Source: Pseudomonas sp. MH9.2
Lineage (GTDB): Bacteria; Pseudomonadota; Gammaproteobacteria; Pseudomonadales; Pseudomonadaceae
Reading direction: 5' to 3'
DNA: 64,000 nucleotides
Assembly: GCF_034353875.1 (NCBI RefSeq)
Contig: NZ_CP133784.1
Span: 1,612,001 to 1,676,000 of the forward strand
Under the pieces are notes generated by a model. That model worked only from the letters and a program-made list of their open reading frames with translations, searched no databases and had not been told where the DNA came from. Numbering within the stretch: position 1 is the stretch's first letter; each line of letters starts with the position of its first letter. The translations under genes were made by a program, and so were the position numbers. Positions 49,432 to 60,579 of the stretch are shown here, in pieces.

Positions 49432-49992
49432 TCAGGGTTCGAGTCCGATTCGAAAAAATTCGCCACCACTCCATACGCCCAACCAACGCTGGCCATCTAT
49501 TTCTCGCGTTACCGCCAGATCAACCAATTGATAGAACACATTGCGGTGCATCAGCGCTTCCAGATTGACCCGCACATGGACATAAGGCGCTGGTTCCTGA
49601 GTGAGCGGGTCAATTTCTACCCGTATCGGATGCTCGGGCCCCGCCTCGGTCTGATCCTCGACATTGGTGGTGAAGCGCAAACGCTGATCTTCGCCCTGGC
49701 CTTCCACTTCAAGGCTGACTGCAACAAAAGGTGCGTCATCCACCCTGATCCGGACCTTCTCCACGGGAGTGATCAGAAAGTAGTCGTCGCCGTCACGGCG
49801 CATGATCGTGGAGAACAGGCGCACCATGGGCTTACGTCCAATGGGCGTGCCGAGGTAGTACCACGTGCCGTCACGGGCGATACGCATATCTATATCGCCG
49901 CAAAAATCGGGATTCCACAGATGAACAGGCGGCAACCCCTTCGACTTGGGAATCTGCGCGAATAGATCGTTGGCATTGCCGGGACCACTCAT
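49432..49992 (-). CDS. DUF1285 family protein
   Basis: A 186-residue cytoplasmic protein spanning the DUF1285 family ([22 protein letters not shown] near the start is characteristic). No known function. It starts 10 bases after the DUF4823 lipoprotein gene stops and is probably cotranscribed with it. Confidence 0.8.
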   Translation of the reverse strand: MSGPGNANDLFAQIPKSKGLPPVHLWNPDFCGDIDMRIARDGTWYYLGTPIGRKPMVRLFSTIMRRDGDDYFLITPVEKVRIRVDDAPFVAVSLEVEGQGEDQRLRFTTNVEDQTEAGPEHPIRVEIDPLTQEPAPYVHVRVNLEALMHRNVFYQLVDLAVTREIDGQRWLGVWSGGEFFRIGLEP

Positions 49993-50002
49993 GCCTTTCT
50001 CC

Positions 50003-50605
50003 TTAGCGACTCATGCCTAACAGACTGCGAGCGTAGTCCTCCAGGGGTGGACCAAGCAAATCTTCGGGCTTGGTGTTGCGCAGTGTCAGCAATCCGCCGC
50101 GGGTGTGAATCCGTGCGGTATCGATCAAATAGCGGGTACTGGTTTCGATCAGCATCAGCTGAATCACGCCGCTGTCGACGCCCAGCCGATCCACGGCTTG
50201 CTGGTCGTGCCATTCGTCAGTGTTGCCAATCCTGTCGTCAGCTTTGGCGAAACGGGTGTACAGCAAATAATGCGCACCCGCCGCGCGCGCCTCGCTTAAG
50301 GCTGCATCCAGACCAATCGGCGCTCGGGCCCGACGAACCATAGGGAAGTATTCGACAAAGCCGTGAAAGGCTTCTTCCGCCACGACATTAGGCCGCGGAT
50401 AGGCATTGCCGGGGGGAACGAATGAGCCCTGGGCAATATAGATAAAGGAGTCTGCCTGTATACGCAGATTGTTCGCGCGACTCGTGTTGCTGTGATCGAG
50501 TAAGCCCGCATCACTCAACTGATCGTGAGCGCCCTGCCCCATGTCACTGACACTCATGCAGCCACTCAACGCCAGAAGCGTCAGTAGCAAAACCAGACTA
50601 CGCAT
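50003..50605 (-). CDS. DUF4823 lipoprotein
   Basis: A 200-residue predicted lipoprotein with lipobox LSGC at about residues 13-16 followed by MSV (outer-membrane type). The rest is a DUF4823 domain, function unknown. Two adjacent ATGs exist at 50608 and 50605; the second has GGAG at 6 bases and was chosen. The longer frame adds a charged extension that would spoil the signal peptide. Confidence 0.75.
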   Translation of the reverse strand: MRSLVLLLTLLALSGCMSVSDMGQGAHDQLSDAGLLDHSNTSRANNLRIQADSFIYIAQGSFVPPGNAYPRPNVVAEEAFHGFVEYFPMVRRARAPIGLDAALSEARAAGAHYLLYTRFAKADDRIGNTDEWHDQQAVDRLGVDSGVIQLMLIETSTRYLIDTARIHTRGGLLTLRNTKPEDLLGPPLEDYARSLLGMSR

Positions 50606-50733
50606 CATCCACTCCCTCGTGCCGGTGACGGAAAACCGGCGAATGGGCACAAGATGCAGCTTCCGCGCCATCAAGCAGTGTATGAGCGACGATGATGGAC
50701 AGTTTTACGTGGGAACGCCGGGATGCGAGAAGC

Positions 50734-51702
50734 TTAGCCGCCAATAATTTTCATGATCGTGGCGCCGCCGGAAAACGCGACTTCTTGCTTGTCGCCCAAG
50801 GCTCTGACCAGCAAACGCTGGAGCGCTGGCAACGCTTCGTGGCGTGGCTTATCCAACAGATCGCCTACGTAATGGCGGTTGCTGGAGGACAGGCAACCGT
50901 GCAACCAGCCCGTGGAAGAAAGGCGCAAACGTGAGCAGGTACGGCAAAACGGTACGCTTTCGTTGGCAATCACGCCGAAAAAACCAAGGTCGGGAATTTG
51001 ATAGCGGACAGCTGTAGCATCGACTGGCGCGTCGGCTTGCAGGTACTCATAACGCTCGCCGATCAATGCCAGCAATTGTTGCAGACTGACAAACTGCTGC
51101 AGGAAGGCATTCGAATCGTTGGCCAGATGGCCCATGCGCATCAACTCGATAAACCGCAGCTCGTATCCGCGCTCAAGGCAGTAGTCGAGCATCGGCATCA
51201 CCTGATCCAGGTTTTGCCCGCGCAGCGGCACCATATTGACTTTGATTTTGATCCCGGCGGCGCGCGCCTGATCCATGCCGTCCAGCACGCTGGCCAGATC
51301 CCCGCCACGGGCAATCTGGCGGAAGGCCACAGGATCAAGGGTATCGAGGGACACATTGAGCCGACGAATACCCCCATCGACCAGCAATGGCAGCTTGCGA
51401 GCGAGTAATTGTCCATTGGTGGTCAGGCTGATATCAGCCAGCCCCAATTGACCGACTCGCCCCATGAACGCTTCCAGCTTCGGGCTCACTAGTGGCTCGC
51501 CGCCAGTAATACGCAAACGCTCAATGCCCGCGGCTTCGATCAGATAGGCTACGCCACGCGCCATGGCATCGGCCGACAATTCATCCTGCGCAGCCACCAA
51601 CCGCTTGCCGTTGGGCACACAGTAGGTACACGCATAGTTGCAGGCTGAAGTCAGGCTGATTCGCAAGTTGCGGAAACGCCTGCCTTGACGGTCAACGATC
51701 AT
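50734..51702 (-). CDS. moaA: GTP 3',8-cyclase (molybdenum cofactor synthesis)
   Basis: A 322-residue radical SAM enzyme. The N-terminal cluster motif C-x3-C-x2-C is SACNYACTYC (about 20-29); the second cluster ligands are C-x2-C-x13-C at CRTCSRLRLSSTGWLHGC (about 253-270). The C-terminus ends in Gly-Gly, essential for the reaction. It makes the first intermediate of molybdopterin. No other moa genes are near. Confidence 0.93.
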   Translation of the reverse strand: MIVDRQGRRFRNLRISLTSACNYACTYCVPNGKRLVAAQDELSADAMARGVAYLIEAAGIERLRITGGEPLVSPKLEAFMGRVGQLGLADISLTTNGQLLARKLPLLVDGGIRRLNVSLDTLDPVAFRQIARGGDLASVLDGMDQARAAGIKIKVNMVPLRGQNLDQVMPMLDYCLERGYELRFIELMRMGHLANDSNAFLQQFVSLQQLLALIGERYEYLQADAPVDATAVRYQIPDLGFFGVIANESVPFCRTCSRLRLSSTGWLHGCLSSSNRHYVGDLLDKPRHEALPALQRLLVRALGDKQEVAFSGGATIMKIIGG

Positions 51703-51837
51703 GAGCGACTCCGGCTAAGAAATTAGGCCGGTAAAACATGACTGGACATCACGTTTCAACCAACCCCGGGGCCCAGTATATTCCCGCACCAACGATCCCT
51801 GCATTCACTACCTGACGCTATAACGGTACCGAATATA

Positions 51838-52479
51838 TCAGCTGCCTGGCGGGGTATCGGTATCACGCTTGCGTTTGTTACCCATACGCACGCCGATGTC
51901 CATCAGGAACTGAAAAAAGCCCTCCTGATCTTCCAGCACATTGCTCCAGAACGGCGAGTGATACAGGGCCACGGCGCCATGCACCAGTGCCCAGGACGCA
52001 CAGTAATGAAAATAAGGCGGCACATCTTCGAGCTTGCCTTCGCTGATCCGCCCCTTGATCAACAGGGTCAGGCGCTCGAAGTTCGACGCGCGAATCCGGT
52101 GCAACTCCTCGATCATCTCCGGCACCTGATTGCCCTTGACCACTTTTTCTTCCAGTCGATCGAACAACCGGTAGCGCTGAGGATCGCGCATGCGGAATTC
52201 GAAGTAGGCGCGGGATAAAGCTTCCTTATCCTTGTCGACGTCGGCAGAGTGGAGCAACTCGTTCAAATCGCGCTCGTAGTCGAGCATCAGGCGCAGGTAG
52301 ATTTCCGCCTTGGACTTGAAGTGCTTATAGATGGTGCCTTTGCCGATACCCACGGCATCAGCGATCATCTCGACGGTGACACTGTCTTCACCTTGATCGA
52401 GGAACAGCTTTAGCGCGGTATCGAGAATTTCTTGCTCGCGGCGACGAAACTCACGGACCTTACGAGGTTCTTTTTGCAT
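51838..52479 (-). CDS. TetR-family transcriptional regulator
   Basis: A 213-residue repressor-type protein: helix-turn-helix at about residues 12-60 (VEMIADAVGIGKGTIYKHFKSK) and a helical ligand or dimerisation domain. The start at 52479 (MQKEPRKVREF) fits the family. It is divergent from the class-V aminotransferase gene (78-base gap), a pairing I recall from P. aeruginosa (PA2957 region), so it may regulate that gene or itself. Effector unknown. Confidence 0.85.
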   Translation of the reverse strand: MQKEPRKVREFRRREQEILDTALKLFLDQGEDSVTVEMIADAVGIGKGTIYKHFKSKAEIYLRLMLDYERDLNELLHSADVDKDKEALSRAYFEFRMRDPQRYRLFDRLEEKVVKGNQVPEMIEELHRIRASNFERLTLLIKGRISEGKLEDVPPYFHYCASWALVHGAVALYHSPFWSNVLEDQEGFFQFLMDIGVRMGNKRKRDTDTPPGS

Positions 52480-52557
52480 AAGAAAAGGTCTGTAGGGGTC
52501 AAAATCGAAGCCGCGTATTATGCCTAACTTGCGCCAAATTGCACGGATCATCCGACC

Positions 52558-53691
52558 ATGTCTACGTTTCTTGATGAATTTGCACAGGCCCCGGGCCTGC
52601 GATATTTAAACCACGCTGCGGTCGCCCCCTGGCCAAAACGCGCCGCGACCGCCGTCAGCCGCTTTGCCCAGGAGAACGTTTTATTGGGCGCGAGGGACTA
52701 TCCAGACTGGATGGTGGTAGAGCAACGCTTGCGTGAACGCCTGATGCGCCTACTGAACGCACCGTCGACCGATGACATCGCTCTGGTCAAAAATACCTCG
52801 GAAGCGCTGTCATTCGTTGCATTTGGACTGGACTGGAAAGCCGGCGACCAGATCGTTATCAGCGATGAAGAGTTCCCATCCAACCGCATCGTCTGGGAGG
52901 CGCTGGCGCCCCAAGGCGTCGAAGTCATCCAGGTCAGCCTCAAAAACGACGACCCTGAGGCGGCGCTGCTCGCCGCCTGCGGTGCTCGCACACGCCTGCT
53001 GTCGATCAGCGCGGTGCAATACGCTTCGGGCCTGCGCCTGGATCTGGAGCGTCTGGGCCAGGGCTGCAAACAACGCAGCGTGCTGTTCTGCATTGATGCT
53101 ATCCAGCAACTGGGCGCCCTGCCCTTTGATGTTCAGGCAAACCAATGCGACTTCGCCATGGCAGACGGCCATAAGTGGTTGCTGGGCCCGGAAGGCCTGG
53201 GCGTGTTTTATTGCCGCAGCGAATTGCGACCACAACTGAAACTCAGTGAGTTCGGCTGGCACATGCTCGAGCACATGGGTGACTACAACCGCACGACATG
53301 GGAGCCCGCCCTGTCTGCGCGCCGCTTCGAATGCGGCAGCCCGAACATGCTTGGCACCATGGCATTAGAGGCCAGCCTTTCGCTGCTCGAAGACGTCGGC
53401 ATGGACGCAGTGGGGAAGGCCATTGCCGAGCGCATTCTCTGGCTCGAAGACGGGTTGAGCGCCATTCCAGGTGTCCGCTTGCACACTCCAAAAAACCCTG
53501 AGAAACGCGCGGGAATCCTGAGCTTCAGCCTGGACGGTATAGCGAACGCCCACGTATTCGAGCACCTTAAACGGGAACAGGTGGTGTGCGTTCAACGTGG
53601 ACCCGGCGTCAGATTTTCCCCACACTTTTATACTGAGTCGCGGGTGATCGAAGAGACATTGGCCATCGTACGCACGCTGGCGGCTCATTGA
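52558..53691 (+). CDS. Class V aminotransferase (cysteine-desulfurase-like PLP enzyme)
   Basis: A 377-residue fold-type I PLP enzyme. Conserved features are the N-terminal YLNHAAVAP, KNTSEALSFV, CIDAIQQLGALPFDV (PLP-ring Asp) and the PLP Lys in MADGHKWLLGPEGLGVFY (about residue 207). It lacks an obvious desulfurase Cys loop, so it is more likely an epimerase-, lyase- or transaminase-type member. Substrate unknown. Confidence 0.8.
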   Translation: MSTFLDEFAQAPGLRYLNHAAVAPWPKRAATAVSRFAQENVLLGARDYPDWMVVEQRLRERLMRLLNAPSTDDIALVKNTSEALSFVAFGLDWKAGDQIVISDEEFPSNRIVWEALAPQGVEVIQVSLKNDDPEAALLAACGARTRLLSISAVQYASGLRLDLERLGQGCKQRSVLFCIDAIQQLGALPFDVQANQCDFAMADGHKWLLGPEGLGVFYCRSELRPQLKLSEFGWHMLEHMGDYNRTTWEPALSARRFECGSPNMLGTMALEASLSLLEDVGMDAVGKAIAERILWLEDGLSAIPGVRLHTPKNPEKRAGILSFSLDGIANAHVFEHLKREQVVCVQRGPGVRFSPHFYTESRVIEETLAIVRTLAAH

Positions 53692-53767
53692 GAACTCAAC
53701 AGAAGCGGATGTATTCCAAATCTGTTTAAAAAATGAGCATCTGCGACTGGACGCCCGCCAATCATGA

Positions 53768-53775
53768 CCAATACT
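53768..53775 (+). promoter_or_regulatory. Candidate -10 element of the rgsA small RNA
   Basis: CCAATACT followed by AAG resembles the extended -10 preferred by RpoS (CTATACT-like). There is no good -35, which is usual for RpoS promoters. It places initiation near 53782, just before the first stem of the RNA. Confidence 0.45.
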
Positions 53776-53781
53776 AAGATA

Positions 53782-53899
53782 GTTGACGCGACATCTCCCC
53801 CAAGTGACGCGTCAATGAAGGTGCCGATGGACCGAGCGCCTTTGTTTTACTCCTAATGGTCTTAACCCGGATTCCCCCCCCAGAGCCCGGGTTTTTTTT
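53782..53899 (+). ncRNA. rgsA: RgsA small regulatory RNA
   Basis: An intergenic transcript of about 118 bases is predicted between the class-V aminotransferase gene and tatD, the position of RgsA (PA2958.1) as I recall it. It has a 5' stem TTGACGCG/CGCGTCAA (53783-53790 with 53808-53815), an unpaired pyrimidine-rich middle and a strong terminator with eight T residues. RgsA is known in Pseudomonas as an RpoS-dependent, Hfq-binding RNA tied to oxidative-stress survival. Length and promoter agree; identity needs alignment. Confidence 0.7.
53864..53899 (+). terminator. Terminator of rgsA
   Basis: AACCCGG (53864-53870) pairs with CCGGGTT (53887-53893), followed by a run of T residues. The loop contains eight consecutive C residues. 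Confidence 0.85.
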
Positions 53900-53941
53900 G
53901 CATGAAAATACCCTGCAGGGCAGCGCTCGAGAAAAGAGTGC

Positions 53942-54727
53942 CTAGCGCTTCACGTGCGCCAGAGGGAACAGCCGCCTAAAGTTTTCAGTGGTCTGCTCGG
54001 CAAAACGCTCGTAGGACTCACCACGCAACATCGCCAGAAACTCTGCCACTTCCCGCACATATTGCGGAAGGTTGGGTTTGCCTCGATAAGGAATCGGTGC
54101 CAGGTAAGGTGAGTCGGTCTCCACCAGTAATCGATCGACGGGCACCTGACGTGCCACGTCTCGCAGAGCATCGGCATTACGGAAGGTGACGATCCCGGAC
54201 AACGAGATATAAAACCCCAGGTCCAGCGCCGCCCTGGCCATCTCCCAATCCTCGGTAAAGCAGTGCAGTACGCCAGCGTGCGGCAACGCAGCTTCTCGCA
54301 ACAGGTTCAAGGTGTCGGCGCGAGCGCCACGAGTGTGCACAATAACCGGCTTGCCCGTGATGCTGGCCGCCTGCAGGTGCAGACGAAACGATTGTTGCTG
54401 AAGCTCGGCAGCCTCAGGCTCATAGTGGTAATCCAGTCCCGTCTCGCCAATGGCCACCACCCGCGGGTGATTCAGCTCATCCAGCAGCCAGTCCAGTGCC
54501 GGTGCCTCGCCCGGCTGCAGGTCCAGCGGATGAATACCCACCGAACAATCCACGTCGTCATAACGCTCAGCCAAGGCTTTGACCGCACCGGCATTCTCGG
54601 CGCTGACACCGATGCACAGAAAATGCCCGACGCCCCGCGCCCGTGCAGCGTCAAGGGCTGCATCGAGCGAACCTGCATGCACAGCGAGATCGAGACGGTC
54701 GAGGTGGCAATGGGAATCTACAAGCAT
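53942..54727 (-). CDS. tatD: TatD-family metal-dependent hydrolase/DNase
   Basis: A 261-residue TIM-barrel hydrolase. Metal ligands are visible: DSHCHLD (about 3-9), the Glu in GETGLDYHY (about 93), His in VHTRGA (about 131), His in LHCF (about 155) and Asp in VETDSPYLAP (about 203-212). Relatives are 3'-5' DNases or YcfH-type proteins. Follows pilZ by 13 bases in the holB-pilZ-tatD operon. Confidence 0.92.
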   Translation of the reverse strand: MLVDSHCHLDRLDLAVHAGSLDAALDAARARGVGHFLCIGVSAENAGAVKALAERYDDVDCSVGIHPLDLQPGEAPALDWLLDELNHPRVVAIGETGLDYHYEPEAAELQQQSFRLHLQAASITGKPVIVHTRGARADTLNLLREAALPHAGVLHCFTEDWEMARAALDLGFYISLSGIVTFRNADALRDVARQVPVDRLLVETDSPYLAPIPYRGKPNLPQYVREVAEFLAMLRGESYERFAEQTTENFRRLFPLAHVKR

Positions 54728-54740
54728 GGCAGGATGGCAA

Positions 54741-55097
54741 CTACATGGTATGGGTTGGACGGTCGGATTTCAGGGCTCCGGCCAGGTACGTTTCAATCTT
54801 GTTCCGGGCCGTGTTGTCGCCATCATTGAACTGGACGCCAACTCCCGCCGCCCGATTACCCTGAGCGCCCTTGGGCGTTATCCAGGCAACCTTGCCCGTC
54901 ACCGGGATTTTTTCCGGCTCGTCCATCAGGTTGAGCAGCATGAACACCTCGTCACCCAGCTTGTAGCTTTTGCTGGTAGGGATGAACAGCCCGCCATTTT
55001 TGATGAATGGCATATAAGCGGCGTACAACACGGATTTGTCCTTGATCGTCAGGGACAAAATGCCGTTCCGTGGGCCTGGACTCAGCGGCAAGTTCAT
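54741..55097 (-). CDS. pilZ: Type IV pilus assembly protein PilZ
   Basis: A 118-residue single PilZ-fold protein required for type IV pilus biogenesis. True PilZ lacks the N-terminal RxxxR c-di-GMP motif, and none is visible here; the protein instead interacts with FimX/PilB. The ATG at 55097 has AGGAG 6 bases upstream and gives the standard length. A 264-bp MITE lies directly upstream, between it and holB, so its expression from the tmk-holB transcript may be altered. Confidence 0.93.
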   Translation of the reverse strand: MNLPLSPGPRNGILSLTIKDKSVLYAAYMPFIKNGGLFIPTSKSYKLGDEVFMLLNLMDEPEKIPVTGKVAWITPKGAQGNRAAGVGVQFNDGDNTARNKIETYLAGALKSDRPTHTM

Positions 55098-55128
55098 TGC
55101 AACTCCTGGGGACATGATCCGAATAATA

Positions 55129-55392
55129 GGGTCTGTTGACGTTTGTTGGCGAACCGCGTTGCGATGCCAACGTGTGCGAGGCAAGGCGCGGGATGCCGCT
55201 AATGGTTGTTCCCTTGGCAAATCCCGCAACGCAGCCTCGCGCACGTTGGCGCGCAACCCGAAGGGACGGGGCCCATTTGGCGCAGGGCTGCGTTGCTCGG
55301 AACTTATTTGGAACAACCAAACCGCGTTCCTCGCGCCTCGCCCTGCGCCAAATGGGCCTCCGTCGCGGTCGTCACCAAACGTCAACAGACCC
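55129..55392. mobile_element. 264-bp MITE with terminal inverted repeats
   Basis: The element begins GGGTCTGTTGACGTTTG (55129-55145) and ends with its exact complement (55376-55392), bounded by TA on both sides, consistent with a TA target duplication. The interior is also imperfectly palindromic: GGTTGTTCC and GCAACGCAGCC on the left recur inverted on the right. No transposase is encoded. It lies 6 bases after the holB stop and 31 bases before the pilZ ATG. Family assignment (for example IS630-like because of TA) is only a guess. Confidence 0.85.
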
Positions 55393-55398
55393 TAGAGT

Positions 55399-57019
<1,621 letters not shown>

Positions 57020-57029
57020 TTAATCAAAT

Positions 57030-58169
57030 TCATTGCGGGCTCTGCTCGCTTTTGTCATCTGGCGTGGCAGTGGGTGCGGGAGTCGGAGCCGGTACGACCT
57101 CTGGCTCCGACGTTGGCATGGAGCCCGGAGCGGGAACAGGCGCCGGACTGGAACGATAGTCCGCACGTCGTTTGAGCTGAAACTCGCGAACCGCGTTGTT
57201 ATGGGCGTCCAGATCAGCAGAAAACACATGACTGCCGTCACCGCGAGCAACGAAATACAAGCTGCTGCCAGGCACTGGATTAAGCGCGGCATGGATGGCT
57301 TCGCGTCCCACCAACGAGATCGGGGTCGGCGGCAAACCAGCGATGACATAAGTGTTATAGGGCGTTGGCTCTTTCAGGGAAGCACGGGTCAACTTGCCGT
57401 TGTAACGCTCACCGAGGCCGTAGATCACGGTAGGATCGGTCTGCAACAACATCCCCATCTGCAGGCGCCGGACAAAAACGCCGGCGATTTGCGCACGCTC
57501 CTGAGGCACGCCGGTTTCTTTTTCGACCAGCGAGGCCATGATCAACGCATGATACGGGTCGACATAAGGCACGTCAGCCGCACGTTTGGTCCACTCCTCC
57601 GCCAGGACTTCATCCAGGCGGTTGTACGCCTGCTTGAGCAAGTCGACGTCGCTCATGCCGCGTACGTAACGGTAGGTGTCAGGGAAGAAACGACCTTCAG
57701 GGAATACATCGGCGTGGCCCAGCCTGGCCATCAACTCCGTGTCGCTCAACCCGGCCAGGTTCTGCTCAAGCTTGAGCTGCTTGGCCAAGGCCGCACGGAC
57801 CTGACGGAAATTCCAGCCTTCAACCAGTGTCAGGCTGTATTGCACCACCTCGCCACGATGCCACAACCCCAGTAGCGCCTTGGCATTCATTGCGGGTGTC
57901 ATGCGGTATTCGCCGCTGTGGAACGATTGATCCGACAGATTAAAACGCCAGTAAAGACGCAACCAGAAGGCGTCCTTGATCACCCCGTCGGCCTGCAAAC
58001 GATTAAGCACGCCAGTGGGCGTGGAGCCTGCGGGGACGTCGAGTAACTGTTCCTGAGTCAGGTTCAAGGGCTGCTTCAGCGCTGCATCCTGTTGCCAGAC
58101 AGACAGGCCCAGCAGTAACCCTGCCAGGACCAGACAACCTTCGAACAACACCAATAATTTACGAATCAC
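57030..58169 (-). CDS. mltG: Endolytic murein transglycosylase MltG (YceG)
   Basis: A 379-residue inner-membrane enzyme that cuts nascent glycan strands. It has one N-terminal membrane helix (about 5-24), a LysM-like subdomain and the YceG domain with catalytic Glu in ASLVEKETG (about 218) and TDPTVIYGLG. It ends in an unusual Pro/Ala/Thr-rich tail of about 40 residues. The start codon is GTG at 58169. Placed between pabC and tmk as in most Pseudomonas. Confidence 0.92.
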   Translation of the reverse strand: MIRKLLVLFEGCLVLAGLLLGLSVWQQDAALKQPLNLTQEQLLDVPAGSTPTGVLNRLQADGVIKDAFWLRLYWRFNLSDQSFHSGEYRMTPAMNAKALLGLWHRGEVVQYSLTLVEGWNFRQVRAALAKQLKLEQNLAGLSDTELMARLGHADVFPEGRFFPDTYRYVRGMSDVDLLKQAYNRLDEVLAEEWTKRAADVPYVDPYHALIMASLVEKETGVPQERAQIAGVFVRRLQMGMLLQTDPTVIYGLGERYNGKLTRASLKEPTPYNTYVIAGLPPTPISLVGREAIHAALNPVPGSSLYFVARGDGSHVFSADLDAHNNAVREFQLKRRADYRSSPAPVPAPGSMPTSEPEVVPAPTPAPTATPDDKSEQSPQ

Positions 58170-58172
58170 CGA

Positions 58173-58988
58173 TCAAACATCCAGAAGCGCGCGAGCAATG
58201 CCCTGCAGTTTACGGGTGAGCGGGCCAACCGGCCAGTTCAGCCGTGCAACCCCTCGCACGGGCCACACACCGTAGACACTGTTGCTCAGAAAAACCTCGT
58301 CCGCCTGCTCCAGATCGAGCCACTGGATGTCGCGTTCTTCAGTGCCAATGCCCAGCGTCCGGGCTTGAGCCAGCAGTTCTGCGCGCATCACACCGGCCAC
58401 GCCGCAACGGCTCAGGTCGGCGGTCAGCAGCACACCCTCCTTGATCAGAAAGACATTGCTGTACACACCCTCGATTATCCGCCCGGAGGTATCGCACATC
58501 AGCCCTTCGGCGTATGCGCTGTCCTGCCACTCGCTACGCGCGAGCACCTGCTCCAGCCGATTCAGATGCTTGAGCCCGGCCAACAGGGGTTGTTCAGATA
58601 AACGAGTAAGGCATTCAAACAGGCAGATACCCTGCTCGGCATGAGCCGCCGGATAGGCTGGCGCCGCGCCGCCCTGAAGGATGCGCCGTGGCTCGGCCAT
58701 GGGTGCGGGTGCGTAGCCACGCAAGCTGTCGCCACGGGTGAGAATCAACTTCATCACGCCCTCGCCCAACTGCGCAGCAAACGCCAGCAATTCGCTGCGG
58801 ATCAATGATTGATCCGCAGCAATCGCCAATCGACTGCAACCTGTCGCCAGGCGCTGCAGGTGACGTTCGAACAGCAAGGGTCGCCCGGCCTTGACGGCAA
58901 TGGTTTCAAACAAACCATCGCCGTAAGCCAGACCCCGATCCGTCACGGGCAGGGTCTCAGCTGGACGACCATTGATCCAGCTCGGCAT
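58173..58988 (-). CDS. pabC: Aminodeoxychorismate lyase
   Basis: A 271-residue fold-type IV PLP enzyme producing 4-aminobenzoate for folate. Characteristic: GLAYGDGLFET (about 19-29), the PLP Lys in GLKHLNRLEQ (about 138), and EGVYSNVFLI (about 172-181). The ATG at 58988 shares a base with the fabF stop (TGATG); the longer frame would use a TTG. Confidence 0.93.
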   Translation of the reverse strand: MPSWINGRPAETLPVTDRGLAYGDGLFETIAVKAGRPLLFERHLQRLATGCSRLAIAADQSLIRSELLAFAAQLGEGVMKLILTRGDSLRGYAPAPMAEPRRILQGGAAPAYPAAHAEQGICLFECLTRLSEQPLLAGLKHLNRLEQVLARSEWQDSAYAEGLMCDTSGRIIEGVYSNVFLIKEGVLLTADLSRCGVAGVMRAELLAQARTLGIGTEERDIQWLDLEQADEVFLSNSVYGVWPVRGVARLNWPVGPLTRKLQGIARALLDV

Positions 58989-60232
58989 CAATCAGCGTAC
59001 CGACGGAACACCAGCGAGCCATTGGTGCCGCCAAACCCGAAGGAGTTGGAGAGCACGACATCGATAGGCATGCTTCGAGCCTCGTGCGGGACAAAGTCCA
59101 GATCGCAGCCTTCGCCCGGCTCATCAAGGTTGATCGTCGGCGGCGCAACCTGGCCGTTGATCGCCAGAATACTGAAGATCGCCTCGACCGCCCCTGCGGC
59201 ACCGAGCAAGTGGCCGGTCATCGATTTGGTCGACGTGATGGCCAGCTTGTAGGCATGGTCGCCAAAGACAGTCTTGATCGCCGATGCTTCGGCCAAATCG
59301 CCCGCCAGGGTCGATGTGCCGTGAGCGTTGATATGCTGCACTTCATCGACATTGATCCTGGCGTCACGCAGCGCGTTGGCAATGCAACGTGCAGCGCCGG
59401 CACCGTCTTCGGGTGGCGAGGTCATGTGATAAGCGTCGCCACTCATGCCAAAGCCGATCAGCTCGGCATAGATGGTCGCGCCACGCGCCTTGGCGTGTTC
59501 CAGCTCTTCAAGCACCAAGGCTCCAGCGCCATCGGACAAGACGAAACCATCACGGCCTTTGTCCCACGGACGGCTTGCCCGTGCAGGGTCGTCATTGCGG
59601 GTAGACAGCGCCCGCGACGCACCAAAGCCACCCATGCCCAGACCACAGGCAGCCATTTCCGCGCCCCCGGCGATCATCACGTCAGCTTCACCGTAGGCGA
59701 TGTTGCGTGCGGCCATACCAATGCAATGGGTGCCGGTGGTGCACGCCGTTGCGATGGCGTAGTTAGGCCCCTGTGCACCCAGATGGATCGACAGGAAGCC
59801 AGAGATCATGTTGATAATCGAGCCCGGTACAAAAAACGGAGAAATCCGCCCCGGCCCTTGCTCATGCAAAGAACGACTGTTGTTCTCGATATTGGTCAAG
59901 CCACCGATGCCCGCACCCATGGCAACGCCAATGCGCTCACGGTTAGCGTCGGTCACTTCAAGCCCGGAGTTGCGCACGGCTTGAAAGCTCGCGGCCAAAC
60001 CGTACTGAATGAAAAGGTCGAGACGCCGCGCCTCTTTGGGCGCCAGATATTCCTCAACGTTGAAGCCTTTTACCGAGCCGCCAAAACGGGTGGTAAAGGC
60101 CGAAAGGTCCGTGTGTTCGATCAGACCAATGCCACTGCGACCAGCCAGAATGCCCTGCCAGGAACTCGGAACGTCCGTGCCCAATGGCGACAACATACCC
60201 ATACCGGTGACTACGACGCGTCTACGCGACAC
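58988..60232 (-). CDS. fabF: Beta-ketoacyl-ACP synthase II
   Basis: A 414-residue condensing enzyme extending fatty-acyl chains. The catalytic Cys is in [12 protein letters not shown] (about 164), and the two His residues in [11 protein letters not shown] (about 304) and TGHLLGAAG (about 341). The start codon is GTG with AGGAGAG upstream. It follows acpP after a terminator hairpin, so its level probably lies below that of acpP. Confidence 0.95.
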   Translation of the reverse strand: MSRRRVVVTGMGMLSPLGTDVPSSWQGILAGRSGIGLIEHTDLSAFTTRFGGSVKGFNVEEYLAPKEARRLDLFIQYGLAASFQAVRNSGLEVTDANRERIGVAMGAGIGGLTNIENNSRSLHEQGPGRISPFFVPGSIINMISGFLSIHLGAQGPNYAIATACTTGTHCIGMAARNIAYGEADVMIAGGAEMAACGLGMGGFGASRALSTRNDDPARASRPWDKGRDGFVLSDGAGALVLEELEHAKARGATIYAELIGFGMSGDAYHMTSPPEDGAGAARCIANALRDARINVDEVQHINAHGTSTLAGDLAEASAIKTVFGDHAYKLAITSTKSMTGHLLGAAGAVEAIFSILAINGQVAPPTINLDEPGEGCDLDFVPHEARSMPIDVVLSNSFGFGGTNGSLVFRRYAD

Positions 60233-60280
60233 AGCACTCTCCTTTAATCTATTGACGACTCTTTACATCACTTCTAAAGA

Positions 60281-60314
60281 AAAAACCGCACGCCGTGATG
60301 GCAGTGCGGTTTTT
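60281..60314 (-). terminator. Terminator between acpP and fabF
   Basis: Stem ACCGCAC (60285-60291) with GTGCGGT (60304-60310), flanked by an A-run on the left and T-run on the right, so strong in the minus direction. It lies 28 bases past the acpP stop and would reduce read-through into fabF. Confidence 0.85.
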
Positions 60315-60342
60315 CCCGACAGCAAGCGACGACTACAAACCA

Positions 60343-60579
60343 TTACGCCTGGTGGGCAGTAACGTAGTCGATAGCTGCTTGAACGGTAGTGATTTTTTCG
60401 GCTTCTTCGTCAGGAATTTCGGTCTCGAATTCCTCTTCCAGAGCCATCACCAGCTCCACGGTATCAAGGGAGTCAGCGCCCAGGTCTTCAACGAAAGAAG
60501 CAGCATTTGTCACTTCCTCTGCCTTGACGCCAAGTTGCTCCATAACGATTTTCTTGACGCGCTCTTCGATGGTGCTCAT
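60343..60579 (-). CDS. acpP: Acyl carrier protein
   Basis: A 78-residue acidic carrier protein; the phosphopantetheine Ser is in [11 protein letters not shown] (about residue 37). Carries intermediates of fatty-acid, lipid A and phospholipid synthesis. Preceded by a 193-base gap after fabG, which may hold a separate strong promoter. Confidence 0.98.
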   Translation of the reverse strand: MSTIEERVKKIVMEQLGVKAEEVTNAASFVEDLGADSLDTVELVMALEEEFETEIPDEEAEKITTVQAAIDYVTAHQA

